Shown: positions 34,080 to 45,665 of the stretch, piece after piece | Numbering within the stretch: the first letter of the stretch is position 1 | How the letters are laid out: each line of letters opens with the position of its first letter | The notes under the pieces: model-generated | Database searches by the model: none | What the model was told of the DNA's origin: nothing | Seen by the model: the letters and a program-made list of their open reading frames with translations, nothing else | Assembly (NCBI GenBank): GCA_009760855.2 | Contig: WPIO01000057.1 | Coordinates: 2,287,001 to 2,351,000, forward strand | Source: Cristatella mucedo | Taxonomy: Eukaryota; Bryozoa; Phylactolaemata; Cristatellidae | DNA length: 64,000 nucleotides | Direction: 5' to 3' | Translations under genes and position numbers: made by a program

Positions 34080-34490
34080 GGACTTGACTACTACGAATCG
34101 CAATAGCGCGAGCCGGTTCAGGCTCCCCAGAAACCGCTAGTGCCCCGAACGCGACTCCGACGACGGCCGGCTTATCTCCGGCAAATTTCCCTTCTTCCAG
34201 CCCGTCTTTGGGAGCAGGAAAGCGAAAGCCACACGTAAGCGATCGCGTCCGACGCCTGCGCCTCAAGCCTTCTCGCCCTGCGTCAGACTGCGGAACCTCT
34301 TTCGGCGCCGCACGAGGGCGCCGTGTGAGCGCACGCACAGCTCCCAGCCTATCGAAGGCATCGAGCTCTCAGGCTGGCGCGTCGCTATCGCGAAGTCGAC
34401 TCCATCTGGCTGACTGCAGGCAGCTCTCAGGCTGCAGTCGCCGCTCCGGCCATCGCGGACAGCGGCTCTCGCTAAAGCTTCGCCCCCTTA
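34080..34490. other. CpG-rich block, unknown
   Basis: High GC and dense CG dinucleotides, with open frames on both strands (about 90-100 codons) that match nothing I know. It contains a loose internal repeat of CAGCTCTCAGGCTG. It might be a promoter, an exon or the end of an unknown element. Confidence 0.3.
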
Positions 34491-34920
34491 ATAGTGAGCT
34501 GGTAATAGGTTATTAGGCATTGGGCTGGCTGCCTGGGTGGGGGGGGGGAGAGAGAGCAGGCTTTTAAAAGTTGAAATGCAATTGCTACAAACCGAAGCTG
34601 CCCTTTTCCATTCTGTAGCCACTATCATAGATGGTATGCTGAGTCGTGGAATATCCTATCCTGAGCCTTATGTGTGTTCATTGCTCAGTCAATCGTGCTG
34701 TACCCCACGCCTGCTGCACTCCCACGGCTGAGTTGACTCCTCCCAAACAGTCCATCGTATAGTAATCGTTCCAGCATAGCAATAGGCTATGTAAAACCTG
34801 CAGCTGCACCAAATCTAGTGGTATTTCAACTTTTAAGGTATTCATCCCTTCGTTTTCAGTCCCTTTGTGCTGTCTTTCACCCCTACATACATAAAATGAT
34901 GATACATATTAATTAAGTTG
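34491..34920. other. Intergenic sequence, nothing recognised
   Basis: Contains a run of ten G at about 34539-34548. Otherwise featureless. Confidence 0.5.
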
Positions 34921-35091
34921 GTGAGCCGTGATGGCACACAAGGTAAGGCAGTTGCTTTCACGACCTCGGTCGCGAGGGCATGGGTTCTATTCCTGCGGTG
35001 GGCGAATCTTTATCGCGACTGCAAGCGGTGGTGATAGCCGTAAAGGCTCTTCTGTCGCTGTACAAAAAGAGGCTGTTTAATCAGCTGGGAT
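34921..35091 (+). mobile_element. SINE-2 copy (tRNA-derived)
   Basis: GTGAGCCGTGATGGCACACA, B box GGGTTCTATTCC, a body with CTGCAAGCGGTGGTGATAGC, and GAGGCTGTTTAATCAGCTGG at the end. Confidence 0.88.
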
Positions 35092-36454
35092 TTTATTTTT
35101 TTAAGTGTTGTTTGTACAGTGATCTACAATTGAGTCATGCTTTACATCGCAGCACATTCTGACTTTATCGGTTAGCTGTGCTGCCAACGAAGCTCCCTCC
35201 TTAGCTGAACGTAGGCCAACTTAACATTGGAGATACTTGTAACATTGGAGGTACTATGCTCATCCAGTGACATGTCATTTTGGACCAGCATGCCCAGATT
35301 ATGGTCAGACGTCACTGGAGTGATGGTAGGCATACGATTTCTTTGGTGACATGCATCTTAATCAGCATATACCAAGAGCCTATCAAGAGATTAAGTTCTC
35401 TAATTGTTCTGCATTCATGTTACATCATTATTATGATTAACACCCTGTTATGTACATGTTATGTACCCTGTAATTAACTACCCTGTGGGTTGATCGGCTG
35501 AGTCAAGAATAACGCAGACACTGCACATTTACCGGTCTTGGTATTCGACTCCTGAGAATCTGTAGGTAGACACCTGGGCACTCTTCAATGGAAAAACTCG
35601 AACGGCCTTATCCTATACTTGCCTGTGCATAACATTATCGCACACAATGCAATGGCTCGATATTAATTCGAGGCTGTTGCAGCTACAGATCTCGTAAAAA
35701 TGCTAGTCTCTAAGAGAAATGCATTTAGCTCTTTGGACGAGCTGCTGGATATACAGAGCTCGGTGGTCTCAAATCTTAGCAATAGCTGCAACACACCGAC
35801 AGAGTCTGCTTGGATCGCGAGTCACCAGCAAGGAAGGAGTGGCCAATTGTTTTTCAGGGGCCGGTTTCTTAAGTGCCAGCTTTTCGGGCTTCACTCGATT
35901 TCAATGCATACAGAAGCTTGCAAGGTGTAATACAAATCTGTTTTAGGCAACAACGTACACATTTGCTTGATTAACTGACAAGAAATCCCTAACTGGTCTG
36001 ATCTACTGGGAATTGGAGCACAATACGGTGCTCCTAATAAATAAACTTGAACCGGCTGCTTGTTGCACTGTTATACATTCCCTGACATTAAGTAGCTCCA
36101 AACTAGCTTTATTAACAAACCAGGATGGTCACCGGCGACACCTCAAGAAGGAGAAGCAGGTGAGGTACTGTACGTGTCTGTAGTACTGACCTCAGTACGC
36201 AGGTGACTGAAGGGACGTGAGAAAAGCATGTGGTTGTTAGTAGCACGAATCTTTCATTTACTACAAGTGGCCAAAAGCTGTAGCGAAATCGGCAAATAGA
36301 GACAGGCTAAGCCATGGCTGGACTCACAACAGCAGGAGCAGGAGCAGCCTGCTTACTCTGCTTCTACCGAAGAGATTTTATGTAAGGGAGTGGAGAGAGA
36401 GCCAAAGAATATTGTTACATTACATTATTATACAGTATAACTCAGTACTACAGA
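35092..36454. other. Intergenic sequence, mostly unrecognised
   Basis: Only the tail remnant at 35382-35442 was identified. The piece 35700-35930 may be an old LINE scrap, but I cannot support it. Confidence 0.45.
35382..35442 (+). mobile_element. LINE-A or SINE-1 tail remnant
   Basis: CAAGAGATTAAGTTCTCTAA followed by a short AT-rich tail. Too short to say which parent it came from. Confidence 0.4.
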
Positions 36455-37175
36455 CACGTACATTCGTGACATCTCGTCTCGACTTCTGTAACTCACTGCT
36501 TACTGACCTAGCATGTGCAATCAGGCGATTGCAGCTGGTGCAAAACTGTGCATCTAGGCTTGTCTGTCGTGAGCGTCGCAGTTGCCACATTACTCCACTT
36601 CTCGCCGACCTGCACTGGCTACCAGTCGAGCAACGGATTGACTTCAAGGTTTTGTCCCTCACTTTTAGGTCCCTTCATTCATTCTATGACTCCAGCCTAT
36701 CTCTCCGACATACTCCCCCATCAGGCCAAGCATCGTACCACCCGCTTTTCGGAATCCAACAGTCTAGAAATACCTCATACAAACCTTAAATCCTTTGGAG
36801 ACCGTGCATTTAGTTCGTATGCTCCCAAAGCCTGAAACTCCCTCCCGACCTGCGTCAGAACATCCCCTGACCTGACCACATTTAAAAGGAACTTAAAAAC
36901 ACACCTATTTAGGGCAGCATTTAGTGGGTCCCTGTAATTCGTCCTTCACGTGCTTATGCGTGCTGACACTGTGCATGCTGCCACTAACCACATTTGCATG
37001 CTGACCCTGTGCATGTCACCCCAACCATGTTATTCATTTTGTTTGTTTTTCAAGCATGATTTTACTTACGATTCAATTGCATTTCCCTTTGCAGCAAATA
37101 TAAAGCGCCTAGAAAGAGATTAAGTTCTCTGAGGGTGCTTTATCAAGTACATTATTATTATTATATTATTATTAT
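36455..37175 (+). mobile_element. LINE-A 3' part, sense
   Basis: It begins at the HAFVTSRLDFCNSLL codons, continues through the C-terminal domain (readable to AFSSYAPKA) and the complete 3' UTR, and ends in an ATT tail near 37150-37175. A few indels shift the frame. Confidence 0.88.
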
Positions 37176-37179
37176 TAAA

Positions 37180-37232
37180 GAGATAGAGTGAGTGAGTGAG
37201 TGAGAGAGAGAGAGAGAGAGTGAGTGAGATTG
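37180..37232. repeat. GA/GTGA microsatellite
   Basis: GTGA units flank a GA core immediately after a LINE-A tail. Confidence 0.85.
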
Positions 37233-37939
37233 GGTGTGTAGGGATCGTTACGTGAGTGCATACCCCAGCCATTGGCAGGGCAACTGCTTAATTGCTACCT
37301 GGTGTCGGTACTAGGTAGTAGGGGCATCACACGTTGGCTAGCGAATGAAGAGCTAAGAGTTCCCGCTGCCAGGCGCTAGCGAGCGCAGCCTTTTTGAGTC
37401 GCATTCGGCAGACATTTCCGGAGAGAGTTAACGTCTGCACACGAATGAATAATACAGATGTAGAGGAGCACTGTTTGGTAAGAGTGTTCTCGAAAGTCGC
37501 TTGGTATTCGACAAAACGCTCACCTGCAAGCACAACAGGTGTGCAAACGAAGAGATATCGCGGCTAAGCAGTAAGAGATTCACTATGTAAAAAGACAAAC
37601 TCAGCCACCGCCTCCTGAGCAGACAGCTGTGCGAGGCTTTAGATCATGAGTCCACCTCACTAGACAGCTATCCACAAACAACTCAGCCAGTGAGGCACAA
37701 GGCTCTTGGCCTCCTGGGTCTCAATGTCTTGAGATCAAACGGCGCCAGAACGTCGACGACCCTGATTAAGCATCCACAATTCCACTCCATGACACTATCA
37801 ATGCCGCCGGATAGAGACTTAGGCACCATCGAGTGTACTGTGGCGATCCGAGTTCGATAACGACGACGTCGAGGATAGAGACGACCTTCACCAACTTGAG
37901 GGAACATCCCTAAATAAATGATAGCAAATTTAAGAAATT
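37233..37939. other. Intergenic sequence, nothing recognised
   Basis: Unique-looking, with moderate GC and short frames only. Confidence 0.5.
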
Positions 37940-38830
37940 AACAATAATAATGTATTCGCACAGCACCCTCAGAGACTTAATGTCTGTCACCCCTAACCAT
38001 TTTGAAGTGAAATACATCAGCTAGGTATGGAGGAGCCAAGCCAACGCCGGCATTGCAGATCGACAAGATGTCAAAATTATGCATTCAATAATCAATCAGG
38101 AAATAATATTGGAGGTTAGGGATGCCAACTTTCGGGTGACATTAGGTTGGTCGAATACTGAAATGACGGTCTGAACAACAATCATTAAGTTTCTGGGAGT
38201 TAGTAGCTATCCAAACGCAAATGCCGTTTATGCGAGCAGAAAGGACAATGAGTCGCATACTGCAATGCTTACAAGGTTCACCTGCATACAAAAGAAAAGA
38301 AAGATTGGCTAGTCATTACCATTGGCCAGGGGAGATTATAAATAGTGAACAGATGCAAGATTAAGGCTGAACCCTAAAGTACACCATACTCTAAGGGATC
38401 TCCGGATGACCGATAGCCATTGGCATCCAAGAACTGACACCGGAAACTGAGTTGGGATGTGACCAAGGTTAGCAACGTGCCAGCTATACTCACGCCTGGG
38501 AACTGGAGCTCCAGAAAGATCTAGTGGTCAATCGTGCTGTAGATTAAACAAGTTATAAATGCAATCCCAAGTTTTGGTGACTGGCATATGACCACAACAT
38601 GGTAAATTTAGTTATTTTATAAGAGGTATTGACATCAGAAGTAGTACATCGAGCTCATCCATATACGTTTTTGTGAATGCAATGCGAAAGGAGCAGCGTT
38701 TTTTTTCCGGCGAACTTGGTGAATAAAACCAACGTAAATGGACTCGAAGACCATCACTAAGAAAAAGCCTTAAATTTTCCAAATAATACCCCCCTCAAGG
38801 TCAACCGTCCGACTGGTAGTTATAACACCT
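37940..38830 (-). mobile_element. Ancient LINE copy, antisense
   Basis: An AATAATAAT tail and stem-loop remnant at 37943-37990 are followed by strongly diverged matches to the LINE-A/LINE-B minus strand. Counterparts of the [20 protein letters not shown] and AFDTIDH segments can be traced near 38370, 38430 and 38520. Confidence 0.55.
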
Positions 38831-39758
38831 GGTCATTTCAAGCAAAGCCACGTACCTATGGGTAGTAGCCCACCTTCGGCTAACGGCTATGCAAGGCTAC
38901 AAACTCATCATTTCCTTGCTTATTTCCCAATTTCCTTGCATACAGCTGCAGTAACAAAGGAGTCCATTATCACCACACCTACTGAATCCTGGGAACACTG
39001 ATCTGAATCCTGTGATGGCCTATCGCCACGATGGATGCTGCCGACATGGGACACGTCCTATCTGCAGCCAAGGGCCAGACTAATCGGATCAAACTAGCAC
39101 GTCTTTCACTGGGAATCAGTCTCCAAATGTCGAATTAATTGTATTCACGGGAAATTAAGGTGATTCCGACTTCTCATTTACGTCGTTTCACGTTGAGGCT
39201 TGGGCGAATTGTTGAAAGCTGAAATAAGAAAAGACTGCGACCCAAGGGGGCCACTGCCTTTTACCGGCAGGTACATAAAGTTGTTACAGGCTGTGTTTGC
39301 TGAAATCTAATATTCACGTCTTATCGTGCAAATGTCACAGGTAGGTTAATAATGATGTGATCAACGTGAAAATTGAGGCATAGGCTCCTTAGCATGTGCT
39401 TCAAAGTTGTATGACAGTAAACCGAGTGACTTGGGAATTTCCTTCATTGCTTGCCAGCTTTTGAATATCAGCTGTCTTCTAGAGTGTTTTCCTAAGTTTC
39501 CTATGGTAGCTGGTAAATTCTACAGCATGGCCAATTTGCATCCAAGCGACTTGATATTTGAAATACATAAGCTGGGCTTGACTGGTTAGACGCCAGGCTC
39601 ATCTTGGTAGCCGGTGTCTTAAGTACAGATTCCCATGCCCTCGAAGGTCAATGGACTTGATTTTGCAAATGTATGAACAGTTTGATGTACCAAATTAATT
39701 TTCGATTTACAGCATCAATAGAAATCAAGTATCCTGCATCTTTTTAGATGTTATACAT
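38831..39758. other. Intergenic sequence, nothing recognised
   Basis: Leads up to the 107-bp tandem repeat. No coding signal. Confidence 0.5.
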
Positions 39759-40076
39759 ATTTAGTGCACGTAATTGAATCTGTTGATTTTCCAAAAAAAG
39801 CCATTTTAGTTGAAGACATGGGAAAAAATGATATTGACTCCTAAAGGTCACCAGAAGGTCATATATTTAGTGCACGTAATTGAATCTGTTGATTTTCCAA
39901 AAAAAAAGCCATTTTAGTTGAAGACATGGGAAAAAATGACATTGACTCCTAAAGGTCACCAGAAGGTCATATATTTAGTGCACGTAATTGAATCTGTTGA
40001 TTTTCCAAAAAAAAGCCATTTTAGTTGAAGACATGGGAAAAAATGACATTGACTCCTAAAGGTCACCAGAAGGTCA
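39759..40076. repeat. Tandem repeat, three copies of about 107 bases
   Basis: Units begin at 39759, 39865 and 39973. They differ mainly in the length of one A run (7, 9 and 8) and a single substitution (GATATTG/GACATTG). Words in every unit include TTTAGTGCACGTAATTGAAT and AAAGGTCACCAGAAGGTCA. Near-identity indicates recent duplication. It does not match the LINE or SINE families here and has no open frame across it. Confidence 0.95.
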
Positions 40077-40439
40077 AAATGACAGCTATCATTTAATCGA
40101 AAAGATAGTTAATTTTATCCCTGCTGTTTTTGCTGATTTGCCTGCTGATCTTTCCACGGGTATTAGATACATGTAAATAAATATGCCGTCGGTGGAAATA
40201 TATCTCGTAGGGTGGTGGCAAAACTTCAAACACCTTGGATTTAAACCCACGGTTAAAAACTGAAGAAGACTGAAGATAATATTCTGGCACCTAGCCACCC
40301 AGGTAGTGGCATACAGCCTTTGCCCGACAGTAGGGCTGACTTTCTAGCCAGGCTGGGCTCACCACTAGATTAATGGACCTCAGGCCCAAATAGTTATGAA
40401 ACTCTAAAATTTCTCCCGATTCTTCAATAGGGGATTACT
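40077..40439. other. Intergenic sequence, nothing recognised
   Basis: AT-rich. Short minus-strand frames only. Confidence 0.5.
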
Positions 40440-41400
40440 TAGCATTACAATGAAAATAGTCATCATAACAATAATTACTATAGCTCTAAGACATTTGCAT
40501 AGCACCTTAAGAGAACTAAATCTCTTTCTGTGTTCTCCACGTAAGCTACAAAGAAAGCATTTCGATTGGTTGATGATAACATGCATGTATTCATGTCCGA
40601 TAAGCACACGAAGTACCATCAGCACAGACCCAGCATGTGCTGTGCGGAACAAGTGCATTTTAAGCTTCTTTGTAAGTACTGTCAAGTCAGGAGATATGAG
40701 GTCAATTAGAAGCGACTTCTAGGTTTTGGGTGCATGTAGAGCAGGTGGGACGTAAATAGCCCAATTGGGAAGTAGTTCAAATCAGTAAGCCAGAGCAAGA
40801 GATTAAAAAGGAACAATCAAGTCGATGACAAACCATGATGCAAATATGCTTGATGCGAGGTCAGTGTACGTTGGTGAGAACTGGTGTAATAACGTGGCAA
40901 ACAAACTGTTCGCAAGAGACTCGGTTGGCTGCAGACATTTGCACCAAATGTAAGGGCCTTATTATGCAGTCCAGGAGACCTAGGAGTAGTGAACTACAAA
41001 AGTCGAGACGGTATGTCACAAATGCACCAACTGGATATGACATTCTTTTCGAATGTTTACTATGGGGCCTAGCTACATGTAGGCAGTATTGACTCTGGGG
41101 CTGACATGGCCGCCTTGTCAAGATGGCTAGAGATACGTTGGTAAAGCATATTTTTAGGGTTAGGCTTTTCAATTTCTTAGTAAGCTTAAAGGGTGTTAAA
41201 TGTCGACGACTGATTTCAAGCTTGGGAAGATTGTTAGAATGAGCAATACGACCACCAAAGCATGCTATACCGTAATTCTCAGCAGGTTTCCAATGAGGAG
41301 TTTGGTTTTGCCGTCTTGTAGGTTAAGGGAATTAGCCGTCATCAAAGACCAAATGTGTCTAAGGTAGGCATTGCGCTTAACTTCCACAGCTGATTCTGAA
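40440..41400 (-). mobile_element. Diverged LINE copy related to LINE-A, antisense
   Basis: AT-rich tail, then a stem-loop counterpart (GAGAACTAAATCTCTTTCTG) and a degraded C-terminal region. On the minus strand, FVTYRLDFCSSLLLGLLDCI is readable at 40990-41050. It is clearly older than the main LINE-A copies and may be a separate subfamily. Confidence 0.65.
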
Positions 41401-42390
41401 GACTGAAACACAAATGCAGCTGACTGGTGCTAATATAGTAATGATTGGAATCAAATTTCAGGAAAGTTATCTAAATGGGAAACCGCAATCGATCGATAAC
41501 GAATACGAGCTAGTGGAGCTCAAAAGTTTAAGAGTCTACTGATTAGGTAAGACCGCCAAGCGACACGGGACACACACGACTAGATGCACATGATTGGAAA
41601 CATGCCACGGCGGTGTCACCTTAGTGGCAGTCAGACTAGGTAGCTGCTCAATGAGAAGACACTTGGCTGCTCTAAAGCCACGATGGCTGTCGACTACTTC
41701 CTGTGCACTCTCGCTGGGTGGAGTCATCGAAGGCCAATCCGTAAGTGGGACCCCACCATCTGCCATCGACACTCCCGACAGTATTTAATTATAAGCCCAT
41801 TTGATTATTCAGCTCAGCGACAGATCAATAAGGCTCATACTGCCATCGAGCAGACACACGGTCGCAGCTATCGACTTGTTTGCTTGCACTTACCGAAGTC
41901 GGGCCAAAACGATGCTACTTTCAGAGATGAGAGAAGATATTGCGCTCTTATTGCCGTTTGGAGTACTTCACTGACTTTTGCACAGTGTAGCATTTACTTT
42001 TGGGGTAATGACAGTCTTATGGTGAGCTTGACACAGCGATAGCATCTAAGCATATGGTCACACGAGAATGCTAACATTAAGTTCAATCGCCTTATGAACA
42101 AGTCTGATTCACTTTATCGAAGAAACTCCCGACTTTGGCAGAGGTAATGTGAAGGGTTAAGGACGAAACCACAGCCTGCAGCAGCAATGCTTGCAATCAA
42201 AAGGGCTGGGTAAAATTCAAGAAGATTCTAGACTCAATAGAGCAGAACCATCTCGAGCTTATTGAGCACAGTTTCTTCTAGTTGAAAGCATCAAGGCTAC
42301 GCAAGCACAGCAGCCTTCAGCTGAAAACAACTGGCTTCGACACTCACCGTTCTGCTCCTGATCATCGATTCTCGTAGTCGGCCACAGCTG
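41401..42390. other. Downstream region of the exchanger gene
   Basis: Should contain the gene's 3' UTR (minus strand). The only candidate poly(A) motif is an ATTAAA at about 41784-41789, some 600 bases after the stop. No repeat recognised. Confidence 0.4.
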
Positions 42391-42458
42391 TCAGTCATCA
42401 TTGTCGCCCTCTTGTGGCACAACCATGAGCGCCTTCTGTGCCAACGAGGTCAGCTCAG
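42391..42458 (-). CDS. LAT-type exchanger, terminal exon and stop
   Basis: The acceptor is CTTTTGTTGCAG. The exon completes an Ala codon and encodes [20 protein letters not shown] followed by Asp and TGA. The pattern QK-x-L-x-VVP-x-E is the usual end of SLC7 light chains. The 299-bp intron before it contains a CA-rich microsatellite. Confidence 0.9.
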
Positions 42459-42569
42459 CTGCAACAAAAGAGAATCAAAGCAGTGCTTATCCAGGGACAG
42501 ACGATCTGCTGCATACCGACTACCAGCCGCTTGCCTCCATACATAGGCTCAAAAGCATACACACAGACG

Positions 42570-42580
42570 CACAGACAAAG

Positions 42581-42612
<32 letters not shown>

Positions 42613-42715
42613 ACACACACACAGACCCACAGAGACAAACACACACACACACACACACAGACACACACACAGACACACACGCAGTCACACATGCACAGAC
42701 ACACACTACGATGCA
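42570..42715. repeat. CA-rich microsatellite
   Basis: ACAC repeats with GACA interruptions fill half of the 299-bp intron before the terminal exchanger exon. Confidence 0.95.
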
Positions 42716-42757
42716 CAACAGATCGGCACAAGGTCCTGATCGAGTGATCGAGCTTAC

Positions 42758-42935
42758 CAATCGATTTCTGAATGGACTTTGGCTTTTTCTTCCACACTAC
42801 GAACAGCATGTAGACAGGCACGCCACTCAGCGTGATGAGGCAGCCGATGCCGGTGTCCACGGGTGCTGCATAGAGCGGCACCACCAGCAAGAACAGGTTG
42901 GCCAGAAGGAACACTATCGGGATGAATAGAGAATA
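42758..42935 (-). CDS. LAT-type exchanger, exon with helices 11-12
   Basis: The acceptor is CTTTCTTTTTTAG and the donor is GTAAGC after TCGATTG (phase 1). It encodes [40 protein letters not shown] and [24 protein letters not shown] marks the start of the cytoplasmic tail. GC is higher than in the flanking introns. Confidence 0.94.
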
Positions 42936-43239
42936 CTAAAAAAGAAAGAAAAAGGTAGATCTCGCCAGCAGGGCAAGCGATACGAGCTCACCTCGCAATC
43001 CGACAATTGACAGATCAAGAGTTGCTATGGCACGTTCGGGATCTTGCGACAGAGAGACCACGTGACTACGGACAGGTTTTGATGCTAAAACAGCTTTCAA
43101 CGGTGAAAACCGGATGTTCTTAGAGGCTTAGACAAGCATTGGGATTCATTTACATAGACTAATGCTAATTAAAGATCTATATTGTACTCTGTTAGTATAT
43201 CGTTCTAATCCCCTTTTACATATGCTGGCAAGATGTATG

Positions 43240-43880
43240 TTGAGTGATTAGTGAGGAGAAGCCAATGCAACCGGGTGACAAGTTGAGTAATCTGAAAGTT
43301 GCGATGCCTACGACAGGCAGCTGCAGCTGCAGATTTACAGTGACTATGGGCGCTCTATTGAGCCGGCAGGAAGACCTGCAGGTAGGGAGCTACATAGGGC
43401 CACATGTGATGTCACATGTACCTGTACTAGCTCAGCTGCAGTATATTTATCGATGAAAGCCTGAACTTTCCCAGTGGTGCATTACTGAAAATCGTAAGAC
43501 TTGAGTGCAGAGCTGATGTGGCTATTTAGTAAGTCACTCAGGAACACGATATCAAGATTGTGTTAAAGTTCTACCAAAAATATACTGGTAGAGCAAATAT
43601 TCTGAGGATTAGTTATTTATTTTAAAGTTACCCAAGGACTGCACATAACCAGCAAGCTGGTTATGCCACATTCTTACACTTAGAAAACAGTTGCTGCTAT
43701 CCAAGTGTGAATGTCAGCCACAGATGAAGTAAAGGACTTTATTGATTATTCGAAGCAGTAGAAGGCAGAGGCAGATAAAGGAAAAGGTACAGCTGCATAA
43801 GGTCTGCATAAGAATGAAAGCATCGCTTGAACTTGTCGAGTAGATGGTTAAGAGGGAGAGTACAAATTGGGACCAGAAGT
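43240..43880 (-). mobile_element. Ancient LINE copy, antisense, left part
   Basis: Strongly diverged minus-strand match covering the segments around ARNLGVIFQSD, LNDDKTNLLVMG and YADD. A short frame at 43739-43972 keeps a decayed FHSYADLMQLYLF. Interrupted on its right side by a sense LINE-A fragment. Confidence 0.55.
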
Positions 43881-44245
43881 GGACGAACCGCAGACACTTT
43901 GGTAGCTCCTATTTTTGAGGCTCCTTTGATGACTGTTGCAGATTTACAGAAATGCTCCAAAAAGCTTAACAAGCAGCTGTTTCCACAGCATTTAGTGGGT
44001 CCTTGTGATTAGTCCACGATGTGCTTATGAATGTTGAGACCGTGCATGCTGCCACTAACCAACTTCGCACGCTGACCCAGAGCATGTCACCTCTAATCAT
44101 GTTATCCTCGTTTACTTTGTGCATGCTATTAAAAACCATCAGATCTTGCGTTTCTTTACATCTTATGTAGAGTGCCTAAAAGGGATTATGTTCTCTGAGG
44201 ATGCTATACCAATATATTATTAGTAGTAGTATTATTACTACTAAA
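43881..44245 (+). mobile_element. LINE-A 3' fragment nested in an older LINE
   Basis: Starts in the last codons (TTTACAGAAATGCTCC-like segment), passes AGCATTTAGTGGGTCCTTGT and the 3' UTR, and ends in a TTAGTAGTAGTATTATTA tail. The older antisense copy resumes at 44246. Confidence 0.7.
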
Positions 44246-44470
44246 GTCTCCCATAGAGATATGACCTAGATCATTGCAATGCAGAGCCAGCAATGAACAG
44301 CCGAGGTGAAAGGTGGTAACACGAGCCTCTGTTATCAATGGTAACAAAACTGTCGTAAGATCTAGAAAATCAACAAAGAGACTCTTACTAAACAGGCATG
44401 CCAGCAGCTTTCAAGCAATTGCCAATCGAACTTTGCTGGGGTCACGAAAGCATGGTTTCTGTTTAGTTGA
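44246..44470 (-). mobile_element. Ancient LINE copy, antisense, right part
   Basis: Counterparts of the RSYLSGRLQS, GITGTALQW and AFDTIDH codons are recognisable on the minus strand (CTCCCATAGAGATATGACCT, then GTTATCAATGGTAACAAAAC). It continues the copy interrupted at 43880. Confidence 0.55.
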
Positions 44471-45489
44471 AATTATCGAGTAATCGAACGGGCCATTGAC
44501 ACCCGGACACATTAACACCGAAACACAGACGCTGGTGCTACTTCTCAGTTAACTTACGATATAGCACATTCGAGACTCTATTTTCTTGCTCTAAACAGGA
44601 GTCTAAACGCCAATAATTCGAATGATCACTCATGACTCGTATCCCAATACAGCATGTCTGACTCTCAAGCCCTGCTTCGTTGACAACATGAGAAACGTAC
44701 TCACTCACAGAAGTCTGGGTAGGCCATATGAAATGTCAGTTCACATTTGTTGTCAGACCTTGATTAGCCAGCCTTCTCAAATCAATTATTTAGCCTGCAC
44801 ATAGCTGGTTATGCAAGGCCCAGTGTCTTAGCACAGGGGTAAGTAGCTCTCTCAGACTTCGTGGGTAACCGACAATATGCTTATCGCATAATGAGGAATT
44901 ATCAGAAAAAAAATCCTTAAACTCCTTAGCTAGATACTATTGCTGAATAAATGAATGTTTGAACAACTTGTATATCATATCGCACCATTCAACAAGGACC
45001 GGTCTCGAAAGTTACACTAACCAGATAGGACCTGCACCATGCAAGTTGATCAGTATATATTGACTAATCACTGGGCATAACAGACATCGCAGTTGCTGCT
45101 CTGTGCCTAATTGCTAAATTGAGAGCAAAAAAAGCAACCCGGGCAGTAAACTGGGATTCGGCTCAGACGGTGAATGTAAATTTACAGCAAAAACTTTAAA
45201 TCCTATATTGAACGTCATAGAATAATAGTCTCCATGAAATAACTAGTAGAACTCAAGGGCTGCTCAATTGTTCTGCCTGGAGTCAGGCTTTTTGGATACC
45301 CTGTCACACGGCTGATTGCCTCAGTCACTAAGTATCTTGATATTCCATTACGTCACCCTTCTTTCTTATGGGAAACTCGATAACAAAATGAAATTACAAA
45401 CTTTTTAAATAGGCAAAAAATCAGGAAGAATGCTTCGAGTCATCACTTCACCTGGCACGTATTATTATATTAGTATGAAGAAAAAAGCG
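44471..45489. other. Intron sequence, mostly unrecognised
   Basis: May contain further decayed LINE sequence near its left end. Nothing else. Confidence 0.45.
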
Positions 45490-45665
45490 CCTATTTATCT
45501 TTATTTACCTTTTAGTGGGTCCATGCGATTATTCTTGTGTGAGCTTATGCATGGTGACTCTGTATGCTGCAACCAACTATATTTGTATGCCGACCCTATG
45601 CATGTCACCTCTAACCATGTTATGCTTGCTGACATTGAGCATTGAGCTACTATTAGCCATTCGAT
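45490..45665 (+). mobile_element. LINE-A 3' UTR fragment, sense
   Basis: TTTTAGTGGGTCCATGCGAT opens the fragment and diverged 3' UTR words follow to CCATTCGATT. It then meets the tail of the next copy, which points the other way. Confidence 0.7.

Noticed and set aside
39759-40076. CRISPR-like array
   Set aside because: Units are directly adjacent without variable spacers and the DNA is eukaryotic; it is an ordinary tandem repeat.
42549-42757. Extension of the helix 12 exon through the CA repeat
   Set aside because: The donor GTAAGC and the in-frame terminal exon at 42391-42458 fit the family C-terminus; the extension is just a Val-Cys repeat.
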